DNA of 64,000 bases from an uncultured Anaerolineae bacterium (GCA_903846015.1 CAIMZS010000300.1:1-64000); one strand, 5' to 3'. Positions 16,564-25,695 are shown, counted from the stretch's first letter. The notes: generated by a model from the sequence alone, not told the origin. Numbers and translations: made by a program.

Positions 16564-16595
16564 CAAAAAAAGAGACCAGCATATTGCTGGTCTCT
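16564..16595 (-). terminator. Rho-independent terminator of the acyl-CoA synthetase gene
   Basis: Eleven-base arms (16571-16581 and 16585-16595, AGAGACCAGCA/TGCTGGTCTCT) with loop TAT. Read on the minus strand, the stem is followed by a run of seven T residues. It lies 36 bp past the stop of the minus-strand synthetase. Confidence 0.85.
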
Positions 16596-16630
16596 CATCG
16601 GTCAGAAATAACTTGCTTCCATGTGTCAGG

Positions 16631-18583
16631 TTACAACACGGGGTCATCCTTGTTCTGCCCAGAAATTTCGGCGCGCATTTGCGCCCAGGCCAGGCGCGCT
16701 TCTTCCACTGATGATTCATCTTCGATTGTGCTGATATCGCCCGGGTCCCGCCCGAGGATGACTGCTTTGAACACCCGCCGCATGATCTTGCCAGAGCGCG
16801 TTTTGGGCAGCATGCTTACAAAGTGGATCTCGCCAACAACTGCCAGCGCGCCTAATTCGATGCGCACGGTTTCGATCATTTCGCTCTTAAGTTTGGATGA
16901 AGGTTGGTTTCCTGCGCGCAGCACCACAAAAGCAGAGATCACCTCACCGCGTAACTCGTCCGGCCGGCCAGTGACCCCGGCTTCGGCTACGGCCGGGTGC
17001 CTGAGTAAAGCCGTCTCCACTTCGATTGTTCCGAGACGGTGCGCTGCGATCTTGATCACTTCGTCGGCGCGCCCAGCAAACCAGGCATAACCATCCGAGT
17101 CAAAATGAGCGGCATCGCCCATGTAATAGACACCTTTGCCATCCTGCAACGGGATATGCATCCAATAATCGTTTTTGTAGCGTTCGGGTTCGCCCCATAG
17201 TGACTGGATCAGCCCCGGGAAGGGTTTTGTCACCACCATGATGCCTTTTTCTCCGGGTGGGCATGGTTCCCCTTCGGTTGTGATTACCTTCGCCTCAATG
17301 CCTGCCAGGGGAATGCCCGCCGAACCGGGTTTGATTGGAATGATCCCGATTCCATAGGGATTGCCAAAGACGGGTCCACCCGTTTCGGTCTGCCACATGT
17401 GGTCGATCACAGGCACACGATCCTTGAATACGCGCTTCTGCATCCATTCCCATGCGGGAGCGTTTAGCACCTCGCCTGCGCAGAATACCCTGGTTAATGA
17501 ACTAAAGTCGTATTGGTTTGCATACGATTCGCCGTAGCGCATTAACAGGCGCACGGCTGTCGGTGATGTGAAAATGCCGGTTACCTGGAATTCCTGGACG
17601 ATTTTCCACAGCGTTGCTGGATCGGGATAATCGATGGCGCCCTCATATAGTATGGTTGTGCAGCCCATGATCAGCGGCGCATAGACGATATAGCTATGCC
17701 CCACGATCCAGCCTATATCGGAAGTCGACCACCATACATCAGACGGCTGCAGCCCAAAGGCCCAGCGCGCCATGCTCGCTATCCAAACCTGGTAAGCACC
17801 GTGTGTATGTACAGCCAATTTGGGCTTGGCGGTGGTACCGGATGTGGCGATCATGAAGGCGGGTTCATTGGATTCCATCGGCACATGCGAACCGGGTTGG
17901 CCTTTGCCATGTGCCAGGAATTCATCCCAGGACAGGTCGCGTTCGGGTTGCATTGGCACAGCCTCCGCCCCGCGTTTCAACACCACCACGTGCTCCACCG
18001 AGTGGCCCCCACCTTCCAGGGCCGTATCCACGATGCCCTTCAGCGGCACATCCTTGCCTTTACGATAGGTGATATCGCCAATGAAAACCGCGCGCGAGCC
18101 ACTTGCGCGAATCCGGTCACCCAGCGCCCCGGCGCCAAAGCCTGCGAACACCACGGAATGGATTGCGCCAATGCGCACGGTTGCCAGCATCAGGATGATT
18201 GCTTCTGGGCAGGTGGGCATGTAGATCGTCAACCGGTCACCCTTTTGCAACCCCAACCCGCGCAGCGCTGCCGCGGTCCGTTCCACTTCATGCAAAAGTT
18301 GGGCATAGGTGAACAGCCGTCGTTCCCCTCGTTCGCTTACGTATACCAGCGCAGCGTGGCCTCCGCGGCCTTGCTGCACATGAATATCGAGTGCGTTATA
18401 GGCCAGGTTCGTTTCACCTCCTATAAACCAGCGAAAAGTAGGAAAGTTCCACTGGAAAACGCGTTCCCACGGTCGGAACCAGTGCACCTGTTCGGCGGCT
18501 TTTGCCCAGAACTGATCCGATGATTCTCGGGCATCCTCCAACCAGCGATGAACCAATGGATTAACCAAATCGACGTCAGACAT
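16631..18583 (-). CDS. AMP-forming acetyl/propionyl-CoA synthetase-like enzyme
   Basis: 650 residues, the usual length of AcsA/PrpE. Motifs in order: 'HSVVFAGFGAGALGDRI', the phosphate-binding loop 'TSGTTAKPKL', 'WWSTSDIGWIVGHSYIVYAPL', 'WQTETGG', 'YYMGDAAHFDSDGYAWFAGRADEVIK' parts, and the C-terminal 'RSGKIMRR' with the catalytic Lys. The hinge 'KIAAHRLGTIEVE' replaces the common KVSGHRLGT. It activates a short-chain acid (acetate, propionate or similar) with ATP and CoA in the cytosol. It is a single gene with its own terminator. The substrate cannot be fixed without structural comparison of the acyl pocket. Confidence 0.88.
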   Translation of the reverse strand: MSDVDLVNPLVHRWLEDARESSDQFWAKAAEQVHWFRPWERVFQWNFPTFRWFIGGETNLAYNALDIHVQQGRGGHAALVYVSERGERRLFTYAQLLHEVERTAAALRGLGLQKGDRLTIYMPTCPEAIILMLATVRIGAIHSVVFAGFGAGALGDRIRASGSRAVFIGDITYRKGKDVPLKGIVDTALEGGGHSVEHVVVLKRGAEAVPMQPERDLSWDEFLAHGKGQPGSHVPMESNEPAFMIATSGTTAKPKLAVHTHGAYQVWIASMARWAFGLQPSDVWWSTSDIGWIVGHSYIVYAPLIMGCTTILYEGAIDYPDPATLWKIVQEFQVTGIFTSPTAVRLLMRYGESYANQYDFSSLTRVFCAGEVLNAPAWEWMQKRVFKDRVPVIDHMWQTETGGPVFGNPYGIGIIPIKPGSAGIPLAGIEAKVITTEGEPCPPGEKGIMVVTKPFPGLIQSLWGEPERYKNDYWMHIPLQDGKGVYYMGDAAHFDSDGYAWFAGRADEVIKIAAHRLGTIEVETALLRHPAVAEAGVTGRPDELRGEVISAFVVLRAGNQPSSKLKSEMIETVRIELGALAVVGEIHFVSMLPKTRSGKIMRRVFKAVILGRDPGDISTIEDESSVEEARLAWAQMRAEISGQNKDDPVL

Positions 18584-18670
18584 TGAATACTCCTCCTTTG
18601 GGTGGATAGGGTGTTACTTGGACGGGGATGAAGCTTTTAGCAAGCCTATTTTTTGTCTGTCTGTGATGCT

Positions 18671-18761
18671 CTTGCTCTAATCTGCGGTAGTCCCGGTTCC
18701 TGCACGAGGCGCCATCATCGAAATCTGCGATAGTGCCCGTTCTAGCAGGGCCGGTTCAGAC
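18671..18761 (+). repeat. Dispersed repeat, longest copy
   Basis: 91 bp made of two related halves: CTTGCTCTAATCTGCGGTAG...CCTGCACGAGG, then CATCATCGAAATCTGCGATA...GCCGGTTCAGAC. Shorter copies at 13844, 16507, 45492, 49093 and 53438 match one half or parts of both. It lies in the gap between the divergent acyl-CoA synthetase and rsmI genes. Confidence 0.85.
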
Positions 18762-18847
18762 GCGAAGTTGAAAATATTTGAGATATAAAACCCCGTTGTT
18801 CGTACAAGGTTTTGATGGCGCATCAACCAGGTGATAAAATACCAGAC

Positions 18848-19672
18848 ATGGGTACACTTTTTCTCACTGCAACTCCTATTGGAAATCTTGAAGACATGAG
18901 TTTGCGCGGAATGCGCATTCTACGTGAGGTTGGTCTTATCGCTGCTGAGGATACCCGTCACACCCGCCAATTGCTGACGCATTTCGATATTCACACCCCG
19001 CTGATCAGTTATTACGAACACAACAAACTGACCAGGCTGGATACCATCCTTGCGGCACTAAGCCAGGGTGATGTAGCTCTGGTTTCCGATGCTGGCACTC
19101 CTGCCATCAACGATCCTGGGTACGAACTGGTGAAAGCCGCGCTTGCCGCTGGTCATTCCATCAGCCCGGTCCCGGGGCCGTGTTCCCCCATAGCGGCCCT
19201 GGTTGCTTCCGGGCTGCCAACCGATTCTTTTCTGTATCTCGGTTATTTGCCGCGTAAAACATCCGAACGCAAGGCATTGTTTGAGCGTGTTGGAAAGCTT
19301 CCTTACACACTCATTTTCCTTGAAAGCCCGCATCGTGTGCTTGAATCGCTGGCTGATATGCAGGTTTTCCTTGGCGACCGTGAAGCTGTCGCAGCGCGTG
19401 AGTTGACCAAGCTCTTCGAACAGTTTATCCGCGGTACCATCAGCCAGGTGCGCGCCCACTTCCTTCAGAATGAGCCGCGGGGTGAGTTTGTGCTCGTGAT
19501 CGGAGGTCAGGTGGAATCGTCTGGCGAAAAATGGTCCGAACCTGCGCTCCTGGCTGCCATCGACAAGTCGATTCTGGATGGGAAAAAAGCCAAAGAGATT
19601 TCTGCGGAACTTTCTGAAACAAGTGGCTGGGGTAAAAAAGAGATCTATGCTTTGGTGACCAAAGCCAAATAA
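18848..19672 (+). CDS. rsmI: 16S rRNA (cytidine(1402)-2'-O)-methyltransferase
   Basis: 274 residues. 'GTLFLTATPIGNLEDMSLR' is the signature start of RsmI, followed by 'AAEDTRHTRQLL', 'ALVSDAGTPAINDPGYELVKAA', cut here into its parts, 'VPGPCSPIAAL', 'GYLPRK', 'FLESPHR' and 'ARELTKLFEQF'. RsmI methylates the ribose of C1402 in the decoding centre of 16S rRNA using S-adenosylmethionine. Of three possible starts (TTG 18812, ATG 18815, ATG 18848) the last places the conserved start right at the N-terminus. The C-terminal 'SGWGKKEIYALV' is also typical. Confidence 0.92.
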   Translation: MGTLFLTATPIGNLEDMSLRGMRILREVGLIAAEDTRHTRQLLTHFDIHTPLISYYEHNKLTRLDTILAALSQGDVALVSDAGTPAINDPGYELVKAALAAGHSISPVPGPCSPIAALVASGLPTDSFLYLGYLPRKTSERKALFERVGKLPYTLIFLESPHRVLESLADMQVFLGDREAVAARELTKLFEQFIRGTISQVRAHFLQNEPRGEFVLVIGGQVESSGEKWSEPALLAAIDKSILDGKKAKEISAELSETSGWGKKEIYALVTKAK

Positions 19673-19745
19673 GCTGCGATAGCACGGCGATTTATCGCCG
19701 TGTACCCGGTTCCAGCGATAGTGCCGGTTCTAGCACGGCCACGAG
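19673..19745 (+). repeat. Dispersed repeat copy with small palindrome
   Basis: Starts directly after the rsmI stop codon. It holds the hairpin CACGGCGAT-TT-ATCGCCGTG (19683-19702) followed by 'CCAGCGATAGTGCCGGTTCT' and AGCACGGCC. The hairpin recurs inside a coding region at 31997-32016; the second part belongs to the same family as 18671-18761. Confidence 0.8.
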
Positions 19746-19784
19746 GCTGTAGGCTCTTTATTTTATAAGTGAAAGGAATGCCCT

Positions 19785-20837
19785 GTGAACCTTGATGATC
19801 TCTCATTTATTCAAAAACTCGATCCCGAGAATATGCTGGCAGAAATTGATGGCATGCCCGATAAACTCGCGCATGCCTGGGCTTTAGCTCAAAACATGCC
19901 GCTGCCCGATGTTCAGGATCTGACCAATGTCGTTATCAGCGCCACAGGTGTGCCTGGTATCGCTGCGGAAATCCTGGCCGGTTATGCCGCAGCGTCCTGC
20001 CCCCTGCCAGTCAGCCTTCATCGTGATTATGGTTTGCCCGCTTTTGCCAGGGGCTCAAAAACGCTGTTTATTGCGTGCGATCACTCTGGAAATACTGAGG
20101 AAACCCTGGACGCGTTTCATTGGGCTTCAAAGCAAGGCTGCAGCATTCTCGTTATCACTACTGGCGGCACGCTGGCAGAAAAAGCCGGTGTAGCGGAGTA
20201 TCCATTGTGGCGTCATATACATCACGATCTTGCTTCTTCGTTTGCCTTTCTGCTGACAGCATTTGTCCGGCTTGGTCTTCTGCCGAAGCAGGATGATTTT
20301 ATTGCTGATGCCGTCGCCGCGATGAAGAAACAGCAAGGAAACCTGTTTGCCGCAGTGCCTGCAGCCACCAACCCGGCCAAGCGATATGCCGGTCAATTGG
20401 TTGGCCGCTGGGTAACGATTTTTGGCTCTGGCATACTTGCGGCAGTCGCCAGATGTTGGAAAAGTCAGATCAACAGGCTTGCCAAGGCTCCGGCCAACGT
20501 GGAAATCTTGCCGGAAGCCGACCACAATGCACTGGCCGGCATCATCAACCCATCTGATGAACTGCTCATGCCGCATAGCATCGCGCTCTTCTTGCGTTCC
20601 GGTTTCGACCATCCGCGAAATGTTATCCGCGCGAACACCACCCGCCAGATTTTTATGATTGAGGGTTTGAACACGGATTTTTGCCTGTCCCAGGGCGAAA
20701 CGGTGCTGGCGCAACTCTGGACAGCAATCCATTTTGGTGATTACATGGCGTACTATCTTGCCCTGGCTTATGGCATTAATCCGACTCACATGGATACCCT
20801 GAACAGCCTCAACGCCATGCTTATTGCGCAAAATTAA
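19785..20837 (+). CDS. Bifunctional phosphoglucose/phosphomannose isomerase-type SIS protein
   Basis: 350 residues starting at a GTG with GAAAGGAA upstream. Two SIS (sugar isomerase) domains: 'CDHSGNTEETLDAFHWA' in the first, 'GRWVTIFGSGILAAVARCWKSQIN' region and 'LPEADHNALAGI' in the second; the last matches the ELDHNE-type active-site loop of bifunctional PGI/PMI enzymes. It should interconvert fructose-6-phosphate with glucose-6-phosphate and mannose-6-phosphate, feeding nucleotide-sugar synthesis. It is followed after 9 bp by a membrane glycosyltransferase and probably shares its transcript. Confidence 0.82.
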   Translation: MNLDDLSFIQKLDPENMLAEIDGMPDKLAHAWALAQNMPLPDVQDLTNVVISATGVPGIAAEILAGYAAASCPLPVSLHRDYGLPAFARGSKTLFIACDHSGNTEETLDAFHWASKQGCSILVITTGGTLAEKAGVAEYPLWRHIHHDLASSFAFLLTAFVRLGLLPKQDDFIADAVAAMKKQQGNLFAAVPAATNPAKRYAGQLVGRWVTIFGSGILAAVARCWKSQINRLAKAPANVEILPEADHNALAGIINPSDELLMPHSIALFLRSGFDHPRNVIRANTTRQIFMIEGLNTDFCLSQGETVLAQLWTAIHFGDYMAYYLALAYGINPTHMDTLNSLNAMLIAQN

Positions 20838-20846
20838 ACCGAAGAA

Positions 20847-22376
20847 ATGTCCATTGCCAGCCGCTTAAAATCCCGGCTTTCTGTCGAAACCATTGCCGCC
20901 ATACTGGCGATTGCACTTGGTCTGATTTTGCGCCTGCGCCAGATCAGCATCAACCTGACGTTCTGGCTGGATGAGGCCATGCTTGCGCTCAACATTATCA
21001 ACCGCTCATTCCTGGGGCTGGTAGAGCCGCTGGATTACAACCAGGGTGCCCCGCCTGGTTTTTTGTGGGTTTCCAAGGCGATGGTGACCCTGCTGGGGAA
21101 TCATGAGTATGCCCTGCGCCTTTTCCCTTTTTTGGCCAGCTGCGCAGCTCTCTTCCTGCTGTGGCTGCTGGCCAGGCAATTGACCAGGCCTTTCGGGGTC
21201 ATGTTTACGTTGCTGATCTTTGCATCCAGTCATACTATTGTTTCGTATGCTGCTCAGTTCAAACAATATGCCGTCGATGTTGCCATCACGCTGCTGTTGT
21301 ATCTTCTTGCGCTCAGCTTGCTGCGCAAGGTCTGCTTTCAAAAAGATTACATACTCATGGCGCTGCTTGGCAGTCTATCCATCTGGATGTCGCATCCGGC
21401 GGTCTTCACACTGGCTGGTATTGGCATAATGCTGATGGCCATCAGTATTATAAAAAAAGACCGCGCTGGGATGCGTGGTTATTTTTTTGTGGGGATATTG
21501 TGGTTGTTAAATTTTGCTGCTCTGTATTTTATTCAATTCCGCAGCCTGGCTTCCAATAACTTTCTATCCAATTACTGGTCTGAGTTTTTTATGCCGCTCA
21601 CACCTGCTGCGCCAGGGTGGGTTCTCTCCAGTCTCGCCGGTTTATTTCGCGCTCCCGCAGGCTTATCCGAAGCAGTTCCCACCATTCTTATTCTGGGTTT
21701 ATTCTTTGGTGGGGCAATCTCTTTGTTTTGGATGGAAAAGCGCTGGATTTGGATGTTTACCCTTTCGATCCTGTTTGCGCTGGTGGCATCCAGCCTGGGT
21801 AAATATCCTTTTGGAGGGCGCTTCGGCATGTTTGCCATCCCGGGGTTGTTGATCTGCGTTGGCGAGGGTCTGGAACTGCTGCGCAGGGCTTTTATGAGCA
21901 GTGGATTAACAGCCGGACCAATTTTGGGCCGGGTAAGCGTAATTTTACTGGTTGGGTATATGCTTTATACTCCGCTGGTTCTTTCAATTGAGGCAGCTTT
22001 CAAACCTGGCATGGCTGAGAATATTACCTATAGCCTGGCTTCTCTAAAAGCGAATTATCGTAAGGATGATGTGATCTATCTCCATCCCATGAGTATCCCT
22101 GCCTTCCGCTACTATGCTCCAAAATTTGGTTTGGAAAATGCCAGTGTCTTTAATGGATCTGATTTTCACGAAAACCGACAGGCATATCAGGCCGAGGTCG
22201 CCGGGTTGGCAGGCTACAAGCGAGTTTGGTTTCTGTTCAGCCACCTGACAGATACTCAGTATACAGATGATCTTGACGCCATCCTGAAATATGCCAACCT
22301 GGTGGGTGTTAAAAAACGCGAATTTAGTGAGCCCGGAACACTTATCAAACTCTACCTTTACGAACTGACCCCCTGA
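20847..22376 (+). CDS. Polytopic GT39-like membrane glycosyltransferase
   Basis: 509 residues with around ten predicted membrane helices. 'TFWLDEAMLALNIINRSF' after the first helix holds the acidic pair (DE) found in PMT/ArnT-type enzymes, then 'GAPPGFLWVSKAMVTLLGNHEYALRLF', named here only in part, and a soluble C-terminal end. Such enzymes move a sugar from a lipid-phosphate carrier to a substrate on the outer face of the membrane. The acceptor is unknown. It follows the isomerase gene by 9 bp and converges with the lipoprotein gene. Confidence 0.75.
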   Translation: MSIASRLKSRLSVETIAAILAIALGLILRLRQISINLTFWLDEAMLALNIINRSFLGLVEPLDYNQGAPPGFLWVSKAMVTLLGNHEYALRLFPFLASCAALFLLWLLARQLTRPFGVMFTLLIFASSHTIVSYAAQFKQYAVDVAITLLLYLLALSLLRKVCFQKDYILMALLGSLSIWMSHPAVFTLAGIGIMLMAISIIKKDRAGMRGYFFVGILWLLNFAALYFIQFRSLASNNFLSNYWSEFFMPLTPAAPGWVLSSLAGLFRAPAGLSEAVPTILILGLFFGGAISLFWMEKRWIWMFTLSILFALVASSLGKYPFGGRFGMFAIPGLLICVGEGLELLRRAFMSSGLTAGPILGRVSVILLVGYMLYTPLVLSIEAAFKPGMAENITYSLASLKANYRKDDVIYLHPMSIPAFRYYAPKFGLENASVFNGSDFHENRQAYQAEVAGLAGYKRVWFLFSHLTDTQYTDDLDAILKYANLVGVKKREFSEPGTLIKLYLYELTP

Positions 22377-22388
22377 AGATCGATAGCT

Positions 22389-23444
22389 TTACCGTATCCA
22401 GCCGGCGCAGCACGCCTTCGCCGCCACTTTTTTGGCTTGCCCGCTGGCAACCTCGTAAAACCATACTTCTCGGCCATCTGCCGAGTCATTTGCGGATCCG
22501 CTCCCAGTGCTGAAGGCCAGGAGCGTGCCATCCGGTGACCAGGCCAGTTGGGTTGTGGGTGCTGCCGGGTAGCTGCTAAGTATTTCTTTCCCCAGGTCAT
22601 AAACCGCCAGATTGGCGAAAGCTTGATCGGCAGTTTTTCCGGCGAAGGCGATCCTATCTCCATTCGGCGACCAGGCTGGTGTAATGCCCATGCTTGTATC
22701 TGCCGCTGCCAGTTTGCGCATATTGAAACCTTCCGAATCCATCACCCACAGTTCGCCTATCCGGCTGACGGGCTGCTTATCCGTCAATTTGATGAAAGCG
22801 ATCTGGCTGCCATCTGGTGAATACTGCGCCAGGGTGATGATATTTTGCGCATCCACAGCCAGTTGAGATGGGTTTTGCCCATCTGGTCCAGCCAACCAGG
22901 TTTCGGAGCCAAACCCGGTACCCTTGCTGAGAGAGAATAGCGTTTTCTTCCCATCTGCAGAACTGATCAGATCGTAGGTAAAAGATGAAAGTGACAGCTC
23001 AGTTGTGTGGCTGGTGGCGGCATCCACTTTCAGGAATTGTGGCATCGAAAGAGACCCGATTTTGACAAAAAGCGAGCGCCCATCTGGCAGCCAACCCATC
23101 AATCGGCTGTCGATGCTGGGATCCGCCAGCGCAAAATGCGATTCCCCACTGGCGCTGTCGAATAACTCCACTGCAGGGCCAAAGGGACACTCCCACTCCA
23201 CCACTATCCAGCGGCCTACTGGCGCCGGTCGCAGTGCATACAGTGAACAATCAGCCGGTGGATTAAGCGCGATCTGTTGACGAGGCGTGGAAGCAGGTGT
23301 ATCCATGATCGTCAGGGTGGGATCAGGTCCTGCAGATAAGTAGAAAAAGCCTGGCTGATAGGGGGCATCCGCAGACGGGGTTTCCGCGCAAGCCCACAAT
23401 CCCAGGCAACAAAGCATTACAGTAAACCATCTTAAATACAGCAT
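22389..23444 (-). CDS. TolB-like beta-propeller lipoprotein
   Basis: 351 residues from the ATG at 23444. The N-terminus 'LYLRWFTVMLCCLGLWACAE' is a lipoprotein signal with lipobox LWAC (Cys18). The rest has WD40/TolB-type blades: 'YSPDGSQIAFIKL', 'AWSPNGDRIAFAG', 'AWSPDGTLLAFSTG'. Likely anchored on the outer face of the membrane. Proteins of this kind are common in Chloroflexota and their partners are mostly unknown. Its 3' end is 12 bp from the converging glycosyltransferase gene. Confidence 0.8.
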   Translation of the reverse strand: MLYLRWFTVMLCCLGLWACAETPSADAPYQPGFFYLSAGPDPTLTIMDTPASTPRQQIALNPPADCSLYALRPAPVGRWIVVEWECPFGPAVELFDSASGESHFALADPSIDSRLMGWLPDGRSLFVKIGSLSMPQFLKVDAATSHTTELSLSSFTYDLISSADGKKTLFSLSKGTGFGSETWLAGPDGQNPSQLAVDAQNIITLAQYSPDGSQIAFIKLTDKQPVSRIGELWVMDSEGFNMRKLAAADTSMGITPAWSPNGDRIAFAGKTADQAFANLAVYDLGKEILSSYPAAPTTQLAWSPDGTLLAFSTGSGSANDSADGREVWFYEVASGQAKKVAAKACCAGWIR

Positions 23445-23712
23445 GTGCTGATTATAAATCCTCACCATCTCCGTAAAGCAATTCAACGTTCCGGCCCTGT
23501 TAAAAACCCAAACCGCTTCGATGCCGGCCCAGGCTCTTAGCGGTTTGCTTCTTGCAGGAGAATGTATTTCTATAATAAGCCGTGAGGCTTAGTTTAAGCT
23601 GAGTAAAAAATGAGCGTTTTATGAGAATGTTTACCAGGTATTATTTGCTTTCAGACTCGAAGGGGCCAATTTTCCAGCGAATCGTTAACTTATGGTAGAA
23701 TCGCATCCGCTC

Positions 23713-23797
23713 GGAGGGATGACCGAGCGGCTGAAGGTAACGGTCTTGAAAACCGTCGTGGTGCAAGCCACCGTGGGTTCGAATCCCACTCCCTCCG
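23713..23797 (+). tRNA. tRNA-Ser (anticodon TGA)
   Basis: 85 nt. Acceptor arms GGAGGGA (23713) and TCCCTCC (23790) pair fully; the anticodon arm ACGGT-CTTGAAA-ACCGT gives TGA; a class II long variable arm and the T loop GGTTCGAATCC follow. The 3' CCA is not encoded. Confidence 0.95.
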
Positions 23798-23823
23798 CAG
23801 ATGGTCACCCTAAAAGTGAATAT

Positions 23824-23914
23824 GGGGAGGTGCCAGAGTGGCTGATTGGGCTCGCCTGCTAAGTGAGTGTCGGGGCTTAAACCTCGACCGCGGGTTCAAA
23901 TCCCGCCTTCCCCG
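23824..23914 (+). tRNA. tRNA-Ser (anticodon GCT)
   Basis: 91 nt. Acceptor GGGGAGG pairs with CTTCCCC (one G-T). The anticodon arm CTCGC-CTGCTAA-GTGAG gives GCT; a long variable arm and T loop GGTTCAAATCC fit tRNA-Ser. The CCA end is not encoded. It is 26 bp after the other tRNA-Ser, probably in one transcript. Confidence 0.95.
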
Positions 23915-23918
23915 CTAC

Positions 23919-23948
23919 AAAAAACGCCTGCGCAAGCGGGCGTTTTTT
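23919..23948 (+). terminator. Terminator of the tRNA-Ser pair
   Basis: Arms AAAAAACGCC (23919-23928) and GGCGTTTTTT (23939-23948), with additional pairing in the loop and a six-base T run, directly after the second tRNA. Confidence 0.88.
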
Positions 23949-24011
23949 GTTATCCATATTTAAATTTTACGATTTCGGATATTTCTGTATTTTTTGCCAG
24001 ATGCTCCCGAC

Positions 24012-24242
24012 TTACTGTCCGCGGATTTGCGCTAACAATTGTTCAGTTCTGGTTACCCCATGATTAATATGACGCACTTCGCCGTGAGGATCGATTACAA
24101 AAATCGTCGGCACGCTCAGAACCCCCCAACGGTTGGCAACGTCTGGCTGTTGCTGGGCATCGATTTCCAGAACTTGCAATCCTTTACGCCGTTTTATGGT
24201 TCTCATTGGATTATGCAGCTTTACCTTTCGAAACTGCGAGGC
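24012..24242 (-). pseudogene. C-terminal remnant of a thioredoxin-like protein
   Basis: The last 75 or so residues match a thioredoxin fold: 'LQVLEIDAQQQPDVANRWGV', 'LSVPTIFVIDPHGEVRHI' and 'EQLLAQI', with the conserved cis-Pro in VPT. The region where the redox motif C-x2-C should stand reads 'ASQFRKVKLHNPMRTIK', without cysteine. The frame remains open to 24395, but those residues are not thioredoxin-like and overlap a perfect palindrome. I read it as a truncated gene. No neighbour suggests a present function. Confidence 0.6.
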
Positions 24243-24298
24243 ATCTAGGAACCAGCCCGGTTTCATGGAAGGGTCGGGAGCCGTGTCGAGGTTTAAAT

Positions 24299-24322
24299 AC
24301 GAGCCATCAATTGATGGCTCGT
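24299..24322. repeat. Perfect 24-bp palindrome
   Basis: Arms ACGAGCCATCAA and TTGATGGCTCGT are exact reverse complements with no spacer. It stands where the thioredoxin remnant loses homology. No T run on either side; an operator or a relic of a palindromic repeat are both possible. Confidence 0.7.
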
Positions 24323-24369
24323 TGATTGTCGATAATCCTTGGGTTATGGGGGATGCGCTCAATGAAAAC

Positions 24370-24393
24370 GCCGTCTTCAATGTCGAAGACGGC
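24370..24393 (-). terminator. Terminator of the 24421-24948 gene
   Basis: Nine-base arms GCCGTCTTC and GAAGACGGC with a six-base loop. On the minus strand it is followed by GTTTTC and lies 28 bp past the stop of the exported-protein gene. Confidence 0.7.
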
Positions 24394-24420
24394 ATTTGAC
24401 AGGCATTTTATTCTTCCAGG

Positions 24421-24948
24421 TTAGAAGCCGGTTGATGCAAACCAGGATCCTGCTGGGCTGGTTACGAAGATGATTGGTGCGATGCATGGATTGGGCAGGA
24501 CAAGGGTTTCTTTGATGGTGGCATTGCCCATAGCGTTGGCTGGGAAAGAACTGGATGAAATATTGGTAGTGACCGGGTTTCCGTTTTCGTCCATGCTCAT
24601 GCAGCTCACAATCGCTTTGAAACTGGGGCTGGGGTTTGTCCCGCCTCGGCCAGCCGCGATGGCAGCCGGATCATTCGGATCGATGAGCAAACCTCTTACG
24701 ATGATTACAAGCCGGCCATTGGATCTTAGTTCGCCTTCCGCTGAACTGATAACCCAGGGTAAGCCTCCACCCGGCACACCGCGGATGGCATTCGTTGCGC
24801 CGGTATAGGGTCTGGGTACGCCAAGCATACCGCTGAATTCGAGCATTTTTGTTTCTCTGGCGGTGACTGGGGTTGCTGCCGAGGCCGCAAAGAAGATTAT
24901 GCTCAGGACCAGGGCCAAAGCAATTGAAACGGGAAAGAGTTTTTTCAT
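24421..24948 (-). CDS. Exported protein of unknown function
   Basis: 175 residues with a clear signal peptide: 'MKKLFPVSIALALVLSIIFF' then AASAATPVTA, cleavage likely near residue 24-30. The mature part is small, rich in Gly, Pro and Ser, and has 'NGRLVIIVRGLLIDPN', 'FKAIVSCMSMDENGNPVTTN' and 'LVLPNPCIAPIIFVTS'. Two cysteines could form a disulfide. The pattern suggests a single beta-sandwich domain; I do not recognise the family. It is transcribed away from the ECF sigma gene at 25106, so both may be driven from the 157-bp gap between them. Confidence 0.75.
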   Translation of the reverse strand: MKKLFPVSIALALVLSIIFFAASAATPVTARETKMLEFSGMLGVPRPYTGATNAIRGVPGGGLPWVISSAEGELRSNGRLVIIVRGLLIDPNDPAAIAAGRGGTNPSPSFKAIVSCMSMDENGNPVTTNISSSSFPANAMGNATIKETLVLPNPCIAPIIFVTSPAGSWFASTGF

Positions 24949-25105
24949 TTTATTTCTCCTATAAGGTTGGGTAATTGGGAGCGGTTAAAGGGTACAATTC
25001 TTATTACGCCGTGAAAGTGTGTTTCGGATTTCAAATTAGATAAACAATGTCTGATTTGGCGAAAATTGGTGTGCCCAATGAACAAGAATTAGGTAAAATG
25101 GAGAT

Positions 25106-25651
25106 GTGGTTATCCAGAACGATACTGAACTGCTTGCACAAATAGCGAAGGGCGATGAACTCGCTTTTATTTCTCTTTATGACCGTCACGCCAGTCATGT
25201 TTATGCTCTGGCGCTGCGAATTTTGCACGACCCCATGCTGGCTGAAGAAGCTACTCAGGATGCTTTCCTGAAACTTTGGAGTCGCGCGCGCCAATTTGTG
25301 GCCGAACGCGGCTCGCTGCTGGTCTGGCTGTTGACGATTACACGCCGCACAGCTCTTGACCGGCTGCGGCTTGAATCACGCCGGCCTTCCTTGTCTGATG
25401 CAACCGACCCTGATGAACTTTGGAATATCATTCCTCAAACTGACACGCTTTCGGAAGAAAGTCGCTGGCGCAGTATGGCGCTGGTAATCAAAACCTTGCC
25501 ACCCGACCAATGCCAGGTGCTTGAACTGGCGTATTACCAGGGGATGAGTCAGAGCGAGATTGCCGAGGTGTTGGGTTGGCCGCTTGGAACGGTCAAAACC
25601 CGTTTGCGCGCTGGCCTGGAGCATTTGCGCCAGGCCTGGGGTGAAAGATAA
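25106..25651 (+). CDS. ECF RNA polymerase sigma factor
   Basis: 181 residues from a GTG, the only usable start in frame. Region 2: 'FISLYDRHASHVYALALRIL' and 'AEEATQDAFLKLWSRA'; region 4: 'LPPDQCQVLELAYYQGMSQSEIAEVLGWPLGTVKTR', named here by its end 'PLGTVKTR'. It should direct transcription of a stress or envelope regulon when released. The gene that follows by 44 bp encodes a RskA-type membrane anti-sigma factor, the natural partner. Confidence 0.9.
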   Translation: MVIQNDTELLAQIAKGDELAFISLYDRHASHVYALALRILHDPMLAEEATQDAFLKLWSRARQFVAERGSLLVWLLTITRRTALDRLRLESRRPSLSDATDPDELWNIIPQTDTLSEESRWRSMALVIKTLPPDQCQVLELAYYQGMSQSEIAEVLGWPLGTVKTRLRAGLEHLRQAWGER

Positions 25652-25695
25652 ATCCAAAATATTGATTGGCAACGTATTTATAAGAGAGTAGATGT

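Noticed and set aside
17696-18523. 275-codon plus-strand frame within the acyl-CoA synthetase gene
   Set aside because: Antisense to a gene with full motif support; its His/Cys-rich text is an effect of the reverse frame.
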